A stretch of DNA of 50,263 nucleotides from Okeania sp. SIO3B5 (GTDB taxonomy: Bacteria > Cyanobacteriota > Cyanobacteriia > Cyanobacteriales > Microcoleaceae). Shown in pieces: positions 25,740 through 35,273 of the stretch. Within the stretch, counting starts at the first letter, position 1. Each line of letters starts with the position of its first letter. Position numbers and translations under genes: made by a program. The notes beneath the pieces are model-generated. The model searched no databases and was not told the DNA's origin. It saw only the letters and a program-made list of their open reading frames with translations. Location of the stretch: contig NZ_JAAHHG010000031.1 in NCBI RefSeq assembly GCF_010692555.1, positions 1 through 50,263 of the forward strand, in the 5' to 3' direction.

Positions 25740-28700
25740 ATGGTGACAAAAGAAGAAAGCGATCGCTTCTTAACCTCTTGGAATGATACTGCTATGGAGT
25801 ATCCCCAGGACAAGTGTATCCACCAGTTATTTGAACAACAGGTAGAAAAAACTCCAAACTCGGTGGCGGTAGTGTTTGAGGAAAAACAGCTAACCTACCG
25901 GGAGTTGAACGACAAAGCTAATCAACTCGCCCGCCACTTGCAAGATTTGGGGGTAGGGCCAGAAGTGCTGGTGGGTCTTTGCATCGATCGCTCTTTGGAC
26001 ATGGTTATCGCTATGTTGGGAATCCTAAAAGCGGGTGGCGCTTATGTGCCGTTAGACCCAGCTTATCCGACAGAGCGTTTAGCTTTCATGGTTGAAGATG
26101 CGGGTTTGTCAATTGTAGTTACTCAAGAAAAACTAGGGACAAAATTGCTGGAGTTGGCAACGCTGGCAACTTCTTCTTTGATGGTTAGCTTAGACAATGA
26201 TTGGGAGAAAATATCGCAACAGAGTCCAGAAAATCCTGACAGTAATATAAGTTCTGAAAATTTAGCATACATCATCTATACGTCTGGTTCTACTGGAAAA
26301 CCTAAAGGAGTGCAAATTGCTCACAAGTCTGTAGTCAACTTATTACAGGCGATCGCTACTTGTCCGGGACTCGGTGCTGGCGATACAATGTTAGCTGTCA
26401 CCACTATATCATTTGACGTTTCAGTTCCCGAAATATATGGAGTATTAACTATCGGAGGTCGCGTCGTCTTAGCTAGTCGAGAAGTAGTCAAAGATCCACC
26501 ACAATTAATGGAGTTGCTAGCATCCCAAAATCCTACAGTTATGTCAGCAACTCCAGCAACTTGGCGAATGTTGCTAGACGCTGGTTGGCAAGGTAGTCAA
26601 AATCTGAAAATTATTTCTACTGGAGAGAGGTTATCGAGAGAGTTAGCAGACAAGTTATTAGAAAAATGTGACTCCCTCTGGAATTTATACGGACCCACAG
26701 AAATTACCGTTTGGGCAACTCTCTACCAGGTTAAACCTGGTGAAGGAGCAGTAGCGATCGGGCGACCAATTGCTAATACTCAAACCTATATTCTCGATCC
26801 GAATCAGCAACAAGTACCTGTTGGTGAACCAGGAGAATTGCATATTGGCGGTGCAGGTTTAGCGAAAGGATACCTAAATAGACCAGAACTAACCGCAGAA
26901 AAATTTATCTTTTTTAAGTCAAAAGTCAAAAGTCAAAAGTCAAAAGTTTTATATAAAACAGGAGACTTAGCTCGATACCTACCCGACGGCAACATTGAAT
27001 ACCTGGGACGCATTGACCATCAAGTCAAAATTCGCGGTTATCGCATCGAACTTGGAGAAATAGAGGCAACCCTGAGCAAACATCCTGATGTCAAACAAGC
27101 TGTAGTTACTGCGCGGGAAGATATCCCCAACCAAAAACGCCTCGTTGCTTACCTGGTTCCTGGTTCCGAAGCAGATACAGAAAATGCAGTCAAGCAAACT
27201 GAACAATGGCAAAAAATCTGGGATGAAGCTTATATTCAGCCAGACAATGGGCAAGATGGGAGTTTTCATATCGGTGGTTGGAACGATAGTTATACGGGGA
27301 AAGACCTCGACCCCGAACAAGTACGAGAGTGGGTAGAGCATACTGTAGAGCGGATTCTATCTTTGCAACCACAGCGACTGTTAGAAATTGGGTGCGGGAC
27401 GGGGTTGCTACTGTTTCGGATGGCTTCTCAATGTGAATATTACTACGCTACAGACCTTTCTGGGGAAGCAATTCGCTATCTAGAAAGACAAATTGATAAT
27501 AGTGAGTTAGCATCTTCAGTAGTGCTGCGTCAGACACCTGCGGATGGGTTAGGAAAAATTGTCAATGAACCGTTTGATACAGCTATCTCTAACTCAGTGA
27601 TTCAGTTTTTTCCCAGTATTGACTATCTAGTTCAGGTTATAGAAACAGCGGTAAAGTTAGTGGAACCTGGAGGTCAAATTTTTCTGGGGGATATACTGAG
27701 TTTGCCTTTGCTGGAAACGTTTCATACGTCGGTGCAGTTGTATCAAGCTTCCGCTTCTCTTTCGATAGCTGAATTACGGCAACGGATAGCTTCGCGCTTA
27801 TCCCGAGAACAACGACTAATTATTGACCCTGAGTTCTTTATTGCTCTCAAAGCGCATTTACCTCAAATTAGTCATGTAGAAGTTCAACTCAAGCGCGGGT
27901 ATTATCAAAATGAATTGACTCGCTTCCGTTACGATGTGGTTCTCCATTTAGGAAAAAAAGTCTGTTCTTCGACAACTCCTCCAGTTTATCTAAATTGGCA
28001 GGAAGATATCACCCTAAACGCCTTTTTGAAAGAGGAAGATCCCCCCCTAACCCCCCCTTGGGAAGGGGGGGAATTGACTGTAGATGGTGTTTGTCAAAAA
28101 TTGTTAGAAACTTCCCCAGAAATACTCGTTGTTACCCGCATTCCCAACGCCAGAATTTGGGCAGATGTGCAAGCAATGGCATTGTTAGCAAGTTCAAATT
28201 GTCCTGAAACTGTAGGGGAACTGCAACAAAAAATTACCCGAAACGGAATTGAACCGGAAGAATGGTGGGAATTGCAGGAAAAGATTCCTTATCGGATAAA
28301 CATTACCTGGTCTGGTAATGATGCTGATGGTTACTATAATGTGATATTTATACGGAATGATACCAATTTAATTGCAGACAGCACGGTCATTTGCCCTAAA
28401 CAACCCAAGTTTAAACCTTGGAATGTTTATGCTAATCAACCATACACCGGAACCAAACACAGTCAGTTAATCCCTCAGTTGCGTGGGTTCCTGCAAGAAA
28501 AACTGCCAGATTACATGATGCCATCAGCATTTGTTGTTCTGGACAAACTGCCGCTCACACCGAGCGGAAAAATTGACCGACGCGCTCTACCTGCTCCAGA
28601 TAAATCTCGTCCGGTTCTGGATGTGGAGTTAGTTGCACCGCGAACTCCCACAGAAGAAATTCTCGCAGGAATATGGGGAGAAGTTCTCAGTCTCAATGAA

Positions 28701-31700
28701 GTTGGAGTATTAGACAATTTCTTTATGTTGGGAGGAGACTCCATTGGTGCAACTCAACTGATTTCACGAGTGCGCGATACTTTCCAGATAGAACTGTCCC
28801 TGCATCGGTTGTTTGAATCTCCAACAGTGGCAGAATTTGGGGAGCTGATATTAGGAGCAACTCGCCAACAATTAGCTCCTATAAAACCAGTGTCGCGAGA
28901 TGAAGAACTTCCCCTATCTTTTGCCGAACAACGACTATGGTTTTTAGACCAATTGCAGGAAGGAACTATCGTTTATAACGAGCAAGAAGGGTTGCGTCTA
29001 TCCGGTTCGCTTTCTGTGGAAGCATTAGAAAAAGCAGTACAAGAAATAGTTCGCCGTCACGAGAACTTACGGACAAATTATCAGGCGATCGCTGGTTCTC
29101 CTGTGCGAGTTATTCACACAGAACTGGATTTGAAAATTCCTATTGTTGACTTACAGCAGTTGCCACCAGAGGAACAGCGAAAAGAAGTACAACACTTGGG
29201 TGAACGAGAAATTCAGCAACCATTTGACTTAGCAAATGATTCTTTAGTGCGAGTTACCCTATTGCAATTGGCAGTCGATGATTATGTGCTATTGCTGACA
29301 ATGCACCATATTATTACTGATGGTTGGTCAACAGGTGTATTTAGCCATGAATTGGAAGTGCTTTATGGAGCTTATTTTCAAGGGAAACCCTCACCCTTAC
29401 CCCAACTGCCAATTCAATATGCTGACTTTGCTTGCTGGCAACGGCAACCTGCGACTGTTGAAATTCTAGCACCGCAACTAGATTACTGGAAAAAACAGTT
29501 AGCAGGAGCGCCACCTCTATTAGAATTACCTACAGACTATCCTCGGAAAACGGTGCAGACAGCTCTTGGGGGTAAAGAGTTTTTTGAGCTTGGAGTCGAT
29601 TTCACAAAACAACTCAAGGGTTTGAGTCAAGAATTAGGAGTGACTCTATTTATGACCCTATTTGCTGCGTTTAGCACTTTACTTTATCGTTATTCTGGTC
29701 AAGAAGATATAGTTGTTGGTACACCCATTGCCAACCGCAACCGCAGTGAAATAGAAGGGTTAATTGGCTTTTTTGTCAATACGTTGGTGCTGCGAACTCA
29801 ATTTGAAGATAATCCCAGTTTTACTGACTTGTTGCATCAGATACGGCAGACTTCTTTGGATGCTTACGCTCATCAGGATTTACCGTTTGAGCAATTGGTA
29901 GAAGCACTGCAACCAGAACGCAGTCTGAGTTACACGCCCATATTTCAGGTAGCATTTGCCCTGCAAAATGCTCCGATGGCACCTCTGGACTTACCGGGGG
30001 TGAGTTTTAATTGGTTGCAGATGGAAAGTGCTAAAGCTAAATTCGATCTAACCTTGTCAATGGAGGAGACAGAAAAAGGATTAATTGGATATTGGGAATA
30101 TAATCGGGATTTGTTTGAACCAGCAACTATTCGTCGAGCTATCGGACATTTTAAGACTCTGCTCGAAGCGATCGCTACTCATCCAAAAACACGAGTTAGC
30201 AAACTTCCCTTATTAACAGAAGCAGAAAGCCATCAATTATTAATAGAGTGGAACGATACCAAAACAACCTATCCTCAAAATCAGTGTATTCATCAGTTAC
30301 TAGAGGAACAAGTAGAACGTACTCCCAATGCGGTGGCAGTTGTTTTTGAAAGCGAACAACTCACCTATCGCGAATTGAATGCGAAAGCAAACCAACTGGC
30401 ACGGTATTTGCAAAATTTGGGAGTCAGAGCAGAAGTTCTGGTAGGAATATGCGTTGATCGCTCTCTAGAAATGGTAGTAGGAATACTCGGCATTCTCAAA
30501 ACTGGTGGAGCTTATGTACCGTTAGATCCAGCTTATCCATCAGAACGCTTGACTTATATGTTAGAAGATTCAGCAATACCAGTGTTGTTAACCCAATTTA
30601 AGTTAGTGAGACAACTGCCAAAAACAGAGGCTCAGGTAGTCTGTTTGGATACCCAGTGGGGGGAAATCGCTTCAGAAAGTGAAAAAAACCCAATTAATCA
30701 GACGAAACCGGATAACTTAGCTTATATAATTTATACTTCTGGATCGACAGGCAAACCTAAAGGAGTTTTAATTCATCACTCTGGACTGGTTAACTTAGTT
30801 TATTGGCATCAAAGAAATTTTGATATTTCTTCATCAGACAGAGCTACTCAAATCGCTGGAACTGCTTTTGATGCATCAGCCTGGGAATTGTGGCCATACT
30901 TAACAGCAGGCAGCACTATTTATCTGGCGAAACCTGAAACAATTCTCAACCCAGAAAAGCTGCTCAATTGGCTTGTATGCAACAAAATCACAATTACATT
31001 TTTACCCACACCACTAGCAGAAAAGTTGCTAGATTTGAATTGGCCAGAAAATACTCATTTGCGAACAATGCTCGTAGGTGGAGATAAACTTTCTCGCTTT
31101 ACCTCCGATTCTATTCCATTTAAGCTGATCAACAACTACGGGCCAACTGAAAATACTGTCGTGACCACTTCTGGGTTAGTTATCTCTAACTCAAGGGATT
31201 TGATATCACCAGCGATCGGTCGTCCCATAGCTAATACCCAAATCTATATCCTAGACAAACATCTCCAACCCGTCCCCATCGGCGTGCCAGGGGAACTTCA
31301 TATTGGTGGCGCGGGATTAGCCAGAGGTTATCTCAATCGCCCGGAATTAACCGCGCAAAAATTTATCCCCAATCCCTTTAGCACGGAACCGAACTCCCAT
31401 CTTTACAAAACTGAATATCAGGGACACTACCTTAACGATAGCAAAACAACCTATCCTCAAAATCAGTGTATTCATCAGTTATTTGAGTCACAAGTAGAAC
31501 GCACTCCCGACGCGGTGGCAGTTGTTTTTGAAGACGAACAACTCACCTATCGCGAATTAAATGAAAAAGCAAATCAACTGGCGCGGTATTTGCAAAGCTT
31601 AGGAGTCAAACCAGAAGTTCTGGTAGGTATTTGCGTAGAGCGATCGCTGGAAATGATAATAGGATTGTTGGGAATTCTCAAAGCAGGTGCGGCCTATGTA

Positions 31701-32051
31701 CCCTTGGACTCCAACTCTCCACCAGAACGCCTAGGTTTTATACTTGCAGATACTCAAATTTCAATTATTCTTACCCAAGAAAAGCTTAAATCTACAATTC
31801 CTTCCCTTGCTGATATTGCGCTCTGTTTAGATACTGAGTGGCATCAGATTGCACAACAAGCTCCAACCAATCTGACAACCTCCGTTAAATCTAACAATCT
31901 AGCATACATCATCTATACTTCTGGTTCAACTGGTAAGCCAAAAGGGGTGTTGATTCAACATAACAATGTCAACCGCCTGTTTGCGGCAACTCAATCCTGG
32001 TTTTCCTTCACAGGATCGGGGGAAGCCAGATGTTGCTACGCTTTTTGTTGA
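25740..32051 (+). CDS. decayed nonribosomal peptide synthetase, A-MT-T-C-A-(A)
   Basis: This 2103-residue NRPS remnant begins in a C-A linker ('FLTSWNDTAMEYPQD'), so a preceding domain is probably lost. A1 (~20-480) has 'YIIYTSGSTGKPKG' and 'GYRIELGEIE'. A methyltransferase ('LEIGCGTG', 548-555) is inserted between A8 and A9, as in N-methylating modules. The carrier protein has 'LGGDS' (Ser1001) and the C domain 'HHIITDG' (H1189). A2 reads specificity positions D-A-W-F-L-G-N-V-V, the classical Leu code. A2 stops after 'LYKT' and jumps into the start of a third A domain, which is cut after 'FAATQSWFSFTGSG'. There is no termination domain. Repeat DNA is in frame at 26916-26947 and 28038-28070. 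A functional product is unlikely. Confidence 0.85.
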   Translation: MVTKEESDRFLTSWNDTAMEYPQDKCIHQLFEQQVEKTPNSVAVVFEEKQLTYRELNDKANQLARHLQDLGVGPEVLVGLCIDRSLDMVIAMLGILKAGGAYVPLDPAYPTERLAFMVEDAGLSIVVTQEKLGTKLLELATLATSSLMVSLDNDWEKISQQSPENPDSNISSENLAYIIYTSGSTGKPKGVQIAHKSVVNLLQAIATCPGLGAGDTMLAVTTISFDVSVPEIYGVLTIGGRVVLASREVVKDPPQLMELLASQNPTVMSATPATWRMLLDAGWQGSQNLKIISTGERLSRELADKLLEKCDSLWNLYGPTEITVWATLYQVKPGEGAVAIGRPIANTQTYILDPNQQQVPVGEPGELHIGGAGLAKGYLNRPELTAEKFIFFKSKVKSQKSKVLYKTGDLARYLPDGNIEYLGRIDHQVKIRGYRIELGEIEATLSKHPDVKQAVVTAREDIPNQKRLVAYLVPGSEADTENAVKQTEQWQKIWDEAYIQPDNGQDGSFHIGGWNDSYTGKDLDPEQVREWVEHTVERILSLQPQRLLEIGCGTGLLLFRMASQCEYYYATDLSGEAIRYLERQIDNSELASSVVLRQTPADGLGKIVNEPFDTAISNSVIQFFPSIDYLVQVIETAVKLVEPGGQIFLGDILSLPLLETFHTSVQLYQASASLSIAELRQRIASRLSREQRLIIDPEFFIALKAHLPQISHVEVQLKRGYYQNELTRFRYDVVLHLGKKVCSSTTPPVYLNWQEDITLNAFLKEEDPPLTPPWEGGELTVDGVCQKLLETSPEILVVTRIPNARIWADVQAMALLASSNCPETVGELQQKITRNGIEPEEWWELQEKIPYRINITWSGNDADGYYNVIFIRNDTNLIADSTVICPKQPKFKPWNVYANQPYTGTKHSQLIPQLRGFLQEKLPDYMMPSAFVVLDKLPLTPSGKIDRRALPAPDKSRPVLDVELVAPRTPTEEILAGIWGEVLSLNEVGVLDNFFMLGGDSIGATQLISRVRDTFQIELSLHRLFESPTVAEFGELILGATRQQLAPIKPVSRDEELPLSFAEQRLWFLDQLQEGTIVYNEQEGLRLSGSLSVEALEKAVQEIVRRHENLRTNYQAIAGSPVRVIHTELDLKIPIVDLQQLPPEEQRKEVQHLGEREIQQPFDLANDSLVRVTLLQLAVDDYVLLLTMHHIITDGWSTGVFSHELEVLYGAYFQGKPSPLPQLPIQYADFACWQRQPATVEILAPQLDYWKKQLAGAPPLLELPTDYPRKTVQTALGGKEFFELGVDFTKQLKGLSQELGVTLFMTLFAAFSTLLYRYSGQEDIVVGTPIANRNRSEIEGLIGFFVNTLVLRTQFEDNPSFTDLLHQIRQTSLDAYAHQDLPFEQLVEALQPERSLSYTPIFQVAFALQNAPMAPLDLPGVSFNWLQMESAKAKFDLTLSMEETEKGLIGYWEYNRDLFEPATIRRAIGHFKTLLEAIATHPKTRVSKLPLLTEAESHQLLIEWNDTKTTYPQNQCIHQLLEEQVERTPNAVAVVFESEQLTYRELNAKANQLARYLQNLGVRAEVLVGICVDRSLEMVVGILGILKTGGAYVPLDPAYPSERLTYMLEDSAIPVLLTQFKLVRQLPKTEAQVVCLDTQWGEIASESEKNPINQTKPDNLAYIIYTSGSTGKPKGVLIHHSGLVNLVYWHQRNFDISSSDRATQIAGTAFDASAWELWPYLTAGSTIYLAKPETILNPEKLLNWLVCNKITITFLPTPLAEKLLDLNWPENTHLRTMLVGGDKLSRFTSDSIPFKLINNYGPTENTVVTTSGLVISNSRDLISPAIGRPIANTQIYILDKHLQPVPIGVPGELHIGGAGLARGYLNRPELTAQKFIPNPFSTEPNSHLYKTEYQGHYLNDSKTTYPQNQCIHQLFESQVERTPDAVAVVFEDEQLTYRELNEKANQLARYLQSLGVKPEVLVGICVERSLEMIIGLLGILKAGAAYVPLDSNSPPERLGFILADTQISIILTQEKLKSTIPSLADIALCLDTEWHQIAQQAPTNLTTSVKSNNLAYIIYTSGSTGKPKGVLIQHNNVNRLFAATQSWFSFTGSGEARCCYAFC
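26916..26947 (+). repeat. AAGTCAA heptad repeat inside the A1 domain, in frame
   Basis: There are 4.6 units of AAGTCAA. They are translated as KSKVKSQKSKV, where A domains normally have a short variable linker just before 'LYKTGDLARYLPDG'. The same heptad (reverse GACTTTT) fills intergenic DNA elsewhere, for example 39450-40560. Confidence 0.9.
28038..28070 (+). repeat. GATCCCCCCTAACCCCCC repeat inside the MT-domain region, in frame
   Basis: It encodes DPPLTPPWEGG (residues 767-777). This is the usual translation of a widespread cyanobacterial intergenic palindrome, also present in part at 34900-34965 and 35569-35712. It disrupts neither frame nor flanking homology. Confidence 0.85.
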
Positions 32052-32063
32052 ACGGGGGATTTA

Positions 32064-32311
<248 letters not shown>

Positions 32312-32504
32312 TTACGCAAATTGACTTTTAAACCACCATCTGTAGGGGCGAATGGCATTGGCTAACGCCAAGCTCCGCTAACGCCCTCACTGGATTTAGT
32401 GCCTGTCCGTAAGTCCTGATAAATTTAAGTAAAACTACTGAATTTGCAAATTTTAAGGTTCTGTAGTATACTTGCCGAGATGTAAAACTCAAGGAAAATC
32501 AATA

Positions 32505-32660
32505 ATGAATCAACCCTCAGAATCTAATGCTTCTCACAGTAAAATTACTGTTAATCGCCGTTCCCGAACAAACCTGTTGAATTTAAACAGCTCTAATTCC
32601 CTTATTCAAGCGGTTTTAGATACTTGTTCTGATTGTGGGCAATATCCCTGCGAATGCTAG
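32505..32660 (+). CDS. small Cys-rich peptide, RiPP-like
   Basis: This 51-residue peptide starts at ATG 32505 with AAGGAAAATC upstream; an in-frame ATG at 32472 is possible but lies at the likely transcription start. A TATACT box at about 32466 and TTAAGG upstream could be a promoter. The first ~38 residues are Ser/Asn-rich and basic, and the last 11 are CSDCGQYPCEC with four Cys and a negative charge. No signal peptide was seen. It does not match a family I know. The leader plus short Cys-rich tail suggests a modified peptide or a small metal-binding protein. A FAD oxidoreductase lies 550 bp downstream on the same strand. Confidence 0.5.
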   Translation: MNQPSESNASHSKITVNRRSRTNLLNLNSSNSLIQAVLDTCSDCGQYPCEC

Positions 32661-33133
32661 AGTAATGTGCTAAATACTACTGTATTTTTGTCTGGGTACA
32701 TCTATTAAAATTTTTATAAAAACAGTAGAGAGGGGTTAACGGCCGTTAACCCCTAATATGTTTGGTAGTTATGCTTCAATAATTAATAATTAATAATTAA
32801 TAATTAATAATTAACAATTAATAATTAACAATTACCTCTCCTTTAAAAGAAGAGGATTGACTCAAAGGAAAATTTTTCTTTATTATCCTCTTCAAAGGGT
32901 CGGCTTTAAAACACAATTTTTCGGTAAGTCCTGTATAATTTCCGTTTGTTTGAATTCATCCTAATTTTTTTCATCGTTAATATTGAGTCAAATTTGACAA
33001 TAATTATAATTTTTATAATAATAAGAATCGTTCTTATTTTTTGTTGTTAAAAAAATGTAAACTTAACTTATAATTATATAAAAATCAGTTAAGCTGAAAG
33101 TAAAAGAATAAAAAAAATAAGGAAGAATAAATC
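32661..33133. repeat. intergenic with TTACC-family repeat
   Basis: A GGGGTTAACGGCCGTTAACCCC palindrome (about 32734-32756) sits shortly after the peptide gene and could be its terminator. Then come an AATTAATAATT microsatellite (32778-32832) and a TTACC-family repeat (32830-32937). From 32940 to 33133 is AT-rich with no gene. Confidence 0.6.
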
Positions 33134-33181
33134 ATGACAACTGTAGCTGAAATGAAGCTTGTGAACCCTATATTTGCTTAA
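33134..33181 (+). CDS. 15-codon ORF in frame with the FAD oxidoreductase
   Basis: ATG at 33134 has a good AAGGAAG Shine-Dalgarno and reads MTTVAEMKLVNPIFA before TAA. It is in the same frame as the next gene, with only that stop and 27 bp between. Either it is a short leader peptide, or the FAD gene once started here and a CAA-to-TAA change shortened it. Confidence 0.35.
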   Translation: MTTVAEMKLVNPIFA

Positions 33182-33208
33182 TATCAACTGAAGCAGCCCT
33201 TCAAAAAG

Positions 33209-34513
33209 ATGGTAAATACTATTATTATGAACAGTAGAAAAGATTTTAATTTAGTAGTTATTGGAGCGGGCCCGACAGGTTGTCAATGTGCTAGAAGTTT
33301 GGCAAAATTGGGAATAAAAGTTTTATTAGTTGAACAGCACGAAACATTTAATAAAAATGACTTTTCTAGTGCTGCAACTCCTCAAGAAACTCTCGATAAA
33401 TTTGATTTGCCAGAAACAGTAGTCGGTAGTTATTGGCAGAAAATTAGTATTGTGACAACTAATGTTAGTCATACTTGGGAATCAGCAAAAATATTAGGAG
33501 CAGTTTTAAATTTTGCCAAACTTAGAGAATTTTTGGCGGGTGAAGTGGAAAGTTATGGCGGTAAAGTTTGGATGGGTTGTCGCTACATTAGACATTTTCA
33601 AGAAGGTGGAAAAACTATTGTAGAAATGAGGCGTTTCGGAGGTGAAAAATTTACTGTTTGTACAGAAGTTTTAGTTGATGCAACGGGGCCAGCAAGGGCA
33701 GTAATGTATGACAAAAAAAGTAGTAAACCTCAATTTTTAACTGCTGCTGGAATTGAATATTTAATAGAAGTTGAACCAAGAGAATATGAGAAATACGCTA
33801 AGGATTTGATTTTTTTCTTAGGTCATAAATGGATGCCGAAAGGTTATTCTTGGATTTTTCCTATGGAACCAGAAAAGCACAGATTAAAAATAGGTGTAGC
33901 GCGGTTTAATTTAGAACATAAACAAATAGTTGAAACAAAATCTATGAGGTGGTATTTAGAACTATTGATTAAAGATTATATGAAACTTGAGGAGTATGAA
34001 TTAATTGATTCTCATGGTTCAACTGTTAGATATTCTGTGGGATTAAAGGATATTTATTGCCAAGATAATATTATTGCTATTGGTGATGCTGTTTCTACTA
34101 TTAATATGTTGGGTGGGGAAGGAATTAGGCATGGTATGGATAATGCAGAAATTGCTAGTAAATATATAGAAAAATATCTCGATAAACGCTTATCTAGTTT
34201 TCGTTCATATCAAAGAGAAATGCAGAGACGATATGCGATTAAATGGAATATTTCTGAACAGATGGGGCGCAGAAGATATATGCAAGATAGTGATGAGTTG
34301 ATTGACAAAGGAGTGAATTATTTAAAATCTTTGACAGTAGAGGATATGATGAATATTTTATTTGCATATAATTTTCAAAAGTTGTATAAAGGACTGGGTA
34401 AGTATTTACAACGTAAAATTAAGTTTGGTTGGCAACAAATGCAAGCATTTAGCGGTCAGCTATCAGCTATCAGCTATGAGTTATTAACTCATTATTTTGG
34501 CAGGAAGAATTAG
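33209..34513 (+). CDS. FAD-dependent oxidoreductase, geranylgeranyl reductase/lycopene cyclase-like
   Basis: This 434-residue flavoprotein has the Rossmann dinucleotide-binding motif 'LVVIGAGPTGCQCARSLAKLG' ending in 'LLVEQHE'. The second FAD motif is 'CQDNIIAIGDAVSTINMLGGEGI' and there is an internal 'VLVDATGPARAVM'. This arrangement is typical of the geranylgeranyl-reductase and halogenase-like group. The substrate is not predictable. The start is uncertain (ATG at 33209 or 33227), with a stronger Shine-Dalgarno upstream at 33134. The last ~20 codons contain TCAGCTATCAGCTATCAG repeat DNA (34455-34474) in frame, so the C-terminus (SGQLSAISYELL) is repeat-derived. Confidence 0.8.
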   Translation: MVNTIIMNSRKDFNLVVIGAGPTGCQCARSLAKLGIKVLLVEQHETFNKNDFSSAATPQETLDKFDLPETVVGSYWQKISIVTTNVSHTWESAKILGAVLNFAKLREFLAGEVESYGGKVWMGCRYIRHFQEGGKTIVEMRRFGGEKFTVCTEVLVDATGPARAVMYDKKSSKPQFLTAAGIEYLIEVEPREYEKYAKDLIFFLGHKWMPKGYSWIFPMEPEKHRLKIGVARFNLEHKQIVETKSMRWYLELLIKDYMKLEEYELIDSHGSTVRYSVGLKDIYCQDNIIAIGDAVSTINMLGGEGIRHGMDNAEIASKYIEKYLDKRLSSFRSYQREMQRRYAIKWNISEQMGRRRYMQDSDELIDKGVNYLKSLTVEDMMNILFAYNFQKLYKGLGKYLQRKIKFGWQQMQAFSGQLSAISYELLTHYFGRKN

Positions 34514-34870
34514 ACATCTCCAGAAAAGAGGGATTCAACAATTAATAATTAATTATTAATTATTAATTATTAATTATTACCTCTCTTTTAAAACGGATAG
34601 GGTGCATCTCATATTTGCAAAAATACTTTTTTCCTATATATTCCCTGTTCCCTGTTCCCTGTTCCCTAAAAGCAATAACTTTTTGGCTTTATTCAAAATT
34701 GAGATGCACCCAACGGATAGGATTAACGAACAGGAAAATTTTTCTTTATTATCCCCTTAAAAGGGGAGGCTTTAAACCACAATTTTTCAGTAAGGAGTAG
34801 TGGGGGGAAAGAATTGATAATTTATGTGGGATAATTAATTTTATTTTTTATTATTGGAGATGTTTATAGC
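34513..34870. repeat. three-level nest of repeats
   Basis: AGACATCTCCAGAAAAGAGG (34512) and TTATTGGAGATGT (about 34862) are ends of the same element type as 19388-19506. Inside lies a TTACC-family repeat (34576-34795) preceded by an AATTATT microsatellite. Inside that is the GGGTGCATCTCA MITE at 34600-34711. The order of insertion can be read from the nesting. Confidence 0.75.
34600..34711. mobile_element. MITE with GGGTGCATCTCA ends, copy 2
   Basis: It starts GGGTGCATCTCATATTTGCA and ends AAAATTGAGATGCACCC, with AACGGATA at 34592-34599 and 34712-34719. At 112 bp it is the compact form; its reverse complement aligns end to end with the 285-bp copy at 6669-6953. The interior has CCCTGTT heptads. 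Confidence 0.9.
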
Positions 34871-35184
34871 ATTTCTCATAAAGATGAGGTACATTTACGA
34901 TCCCCCTAAATCCCCCTTGAAAAGGGGGACTTTGAAACCTCCCCTCTTTTTAAGCGGTTCCCCCCTTATTAAGCTATGCTTTATAAACATCTTTCTTAAC
35001 ATAAAAATTGACACCCATAGACAAGTTATGTTCAAGTCTTTAAAAGATTTTTGTCAGAGAAAAAGTGTACTAAAAAGTACATTTTTTTTGATAACTTAAG
35101 TAGTTTTTCCTATCTACTATGATTCTTTCTTCTTTCTCCTTTTTCCCATCCTGGGAGGCAGGGCTGTTTCAAAGTATAGTATAT
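34871..35184. repeat. intergenic with GATCCCCCTAAATCCCCC repeat
   Basis: A GATCCCCCTAAATCCCCCTT...AAGGGGGAC palindromic repeat covers about 34900-34975. Its accidental ORF reads DPPKSPLKRG. The rest has no gene. Confidence 0.6.
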
Positions 35185-35273
35185 AGGACTTACGCATGAA
35201 CGCTATTGGTAGGGTGTGTTAGCGCTAGCGTAACTGAGCAGCACACCTTATGTAGTGCCTTTGCGTAAGTCCT
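35185..35273. mobile_element. small element with AGGACTTACGCA inverted ends
   Basis: AGGACTTACGCA and TGCGTAAGTCCT are inverted ends of an 89-bp element. GTATAT lies at 35179-35184 and again at 35275-35280, one base off a perfect junction. Another copy of the left end was split by MITE A copy 1 at 16074. Sequence 35274-35574 has no gene and contains CTCCTGGGAGG-type repeats. Confidence 0.65.

Noticed and set aside
26979-28744. Minus- and plus-strand ORFs inside the NRPS
   Set aside because: They are shadows of a clear NRPS frame with recognised domain motifs.
25740-32051. Idea that the NRPS is a functional two-module synthetase
   Set aside because: A2 lacks motifs A7-A10 and its carrier domain, the third A domain is cut, there is no termination domain, and both ends run into transposon sequence.
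34615-35099. Two short ORFs downstream of the FAD oxidoreductase
   Set aside because: They run through the nested MITEs and the DPPKSPLKRG-type repeat; no coding signal.
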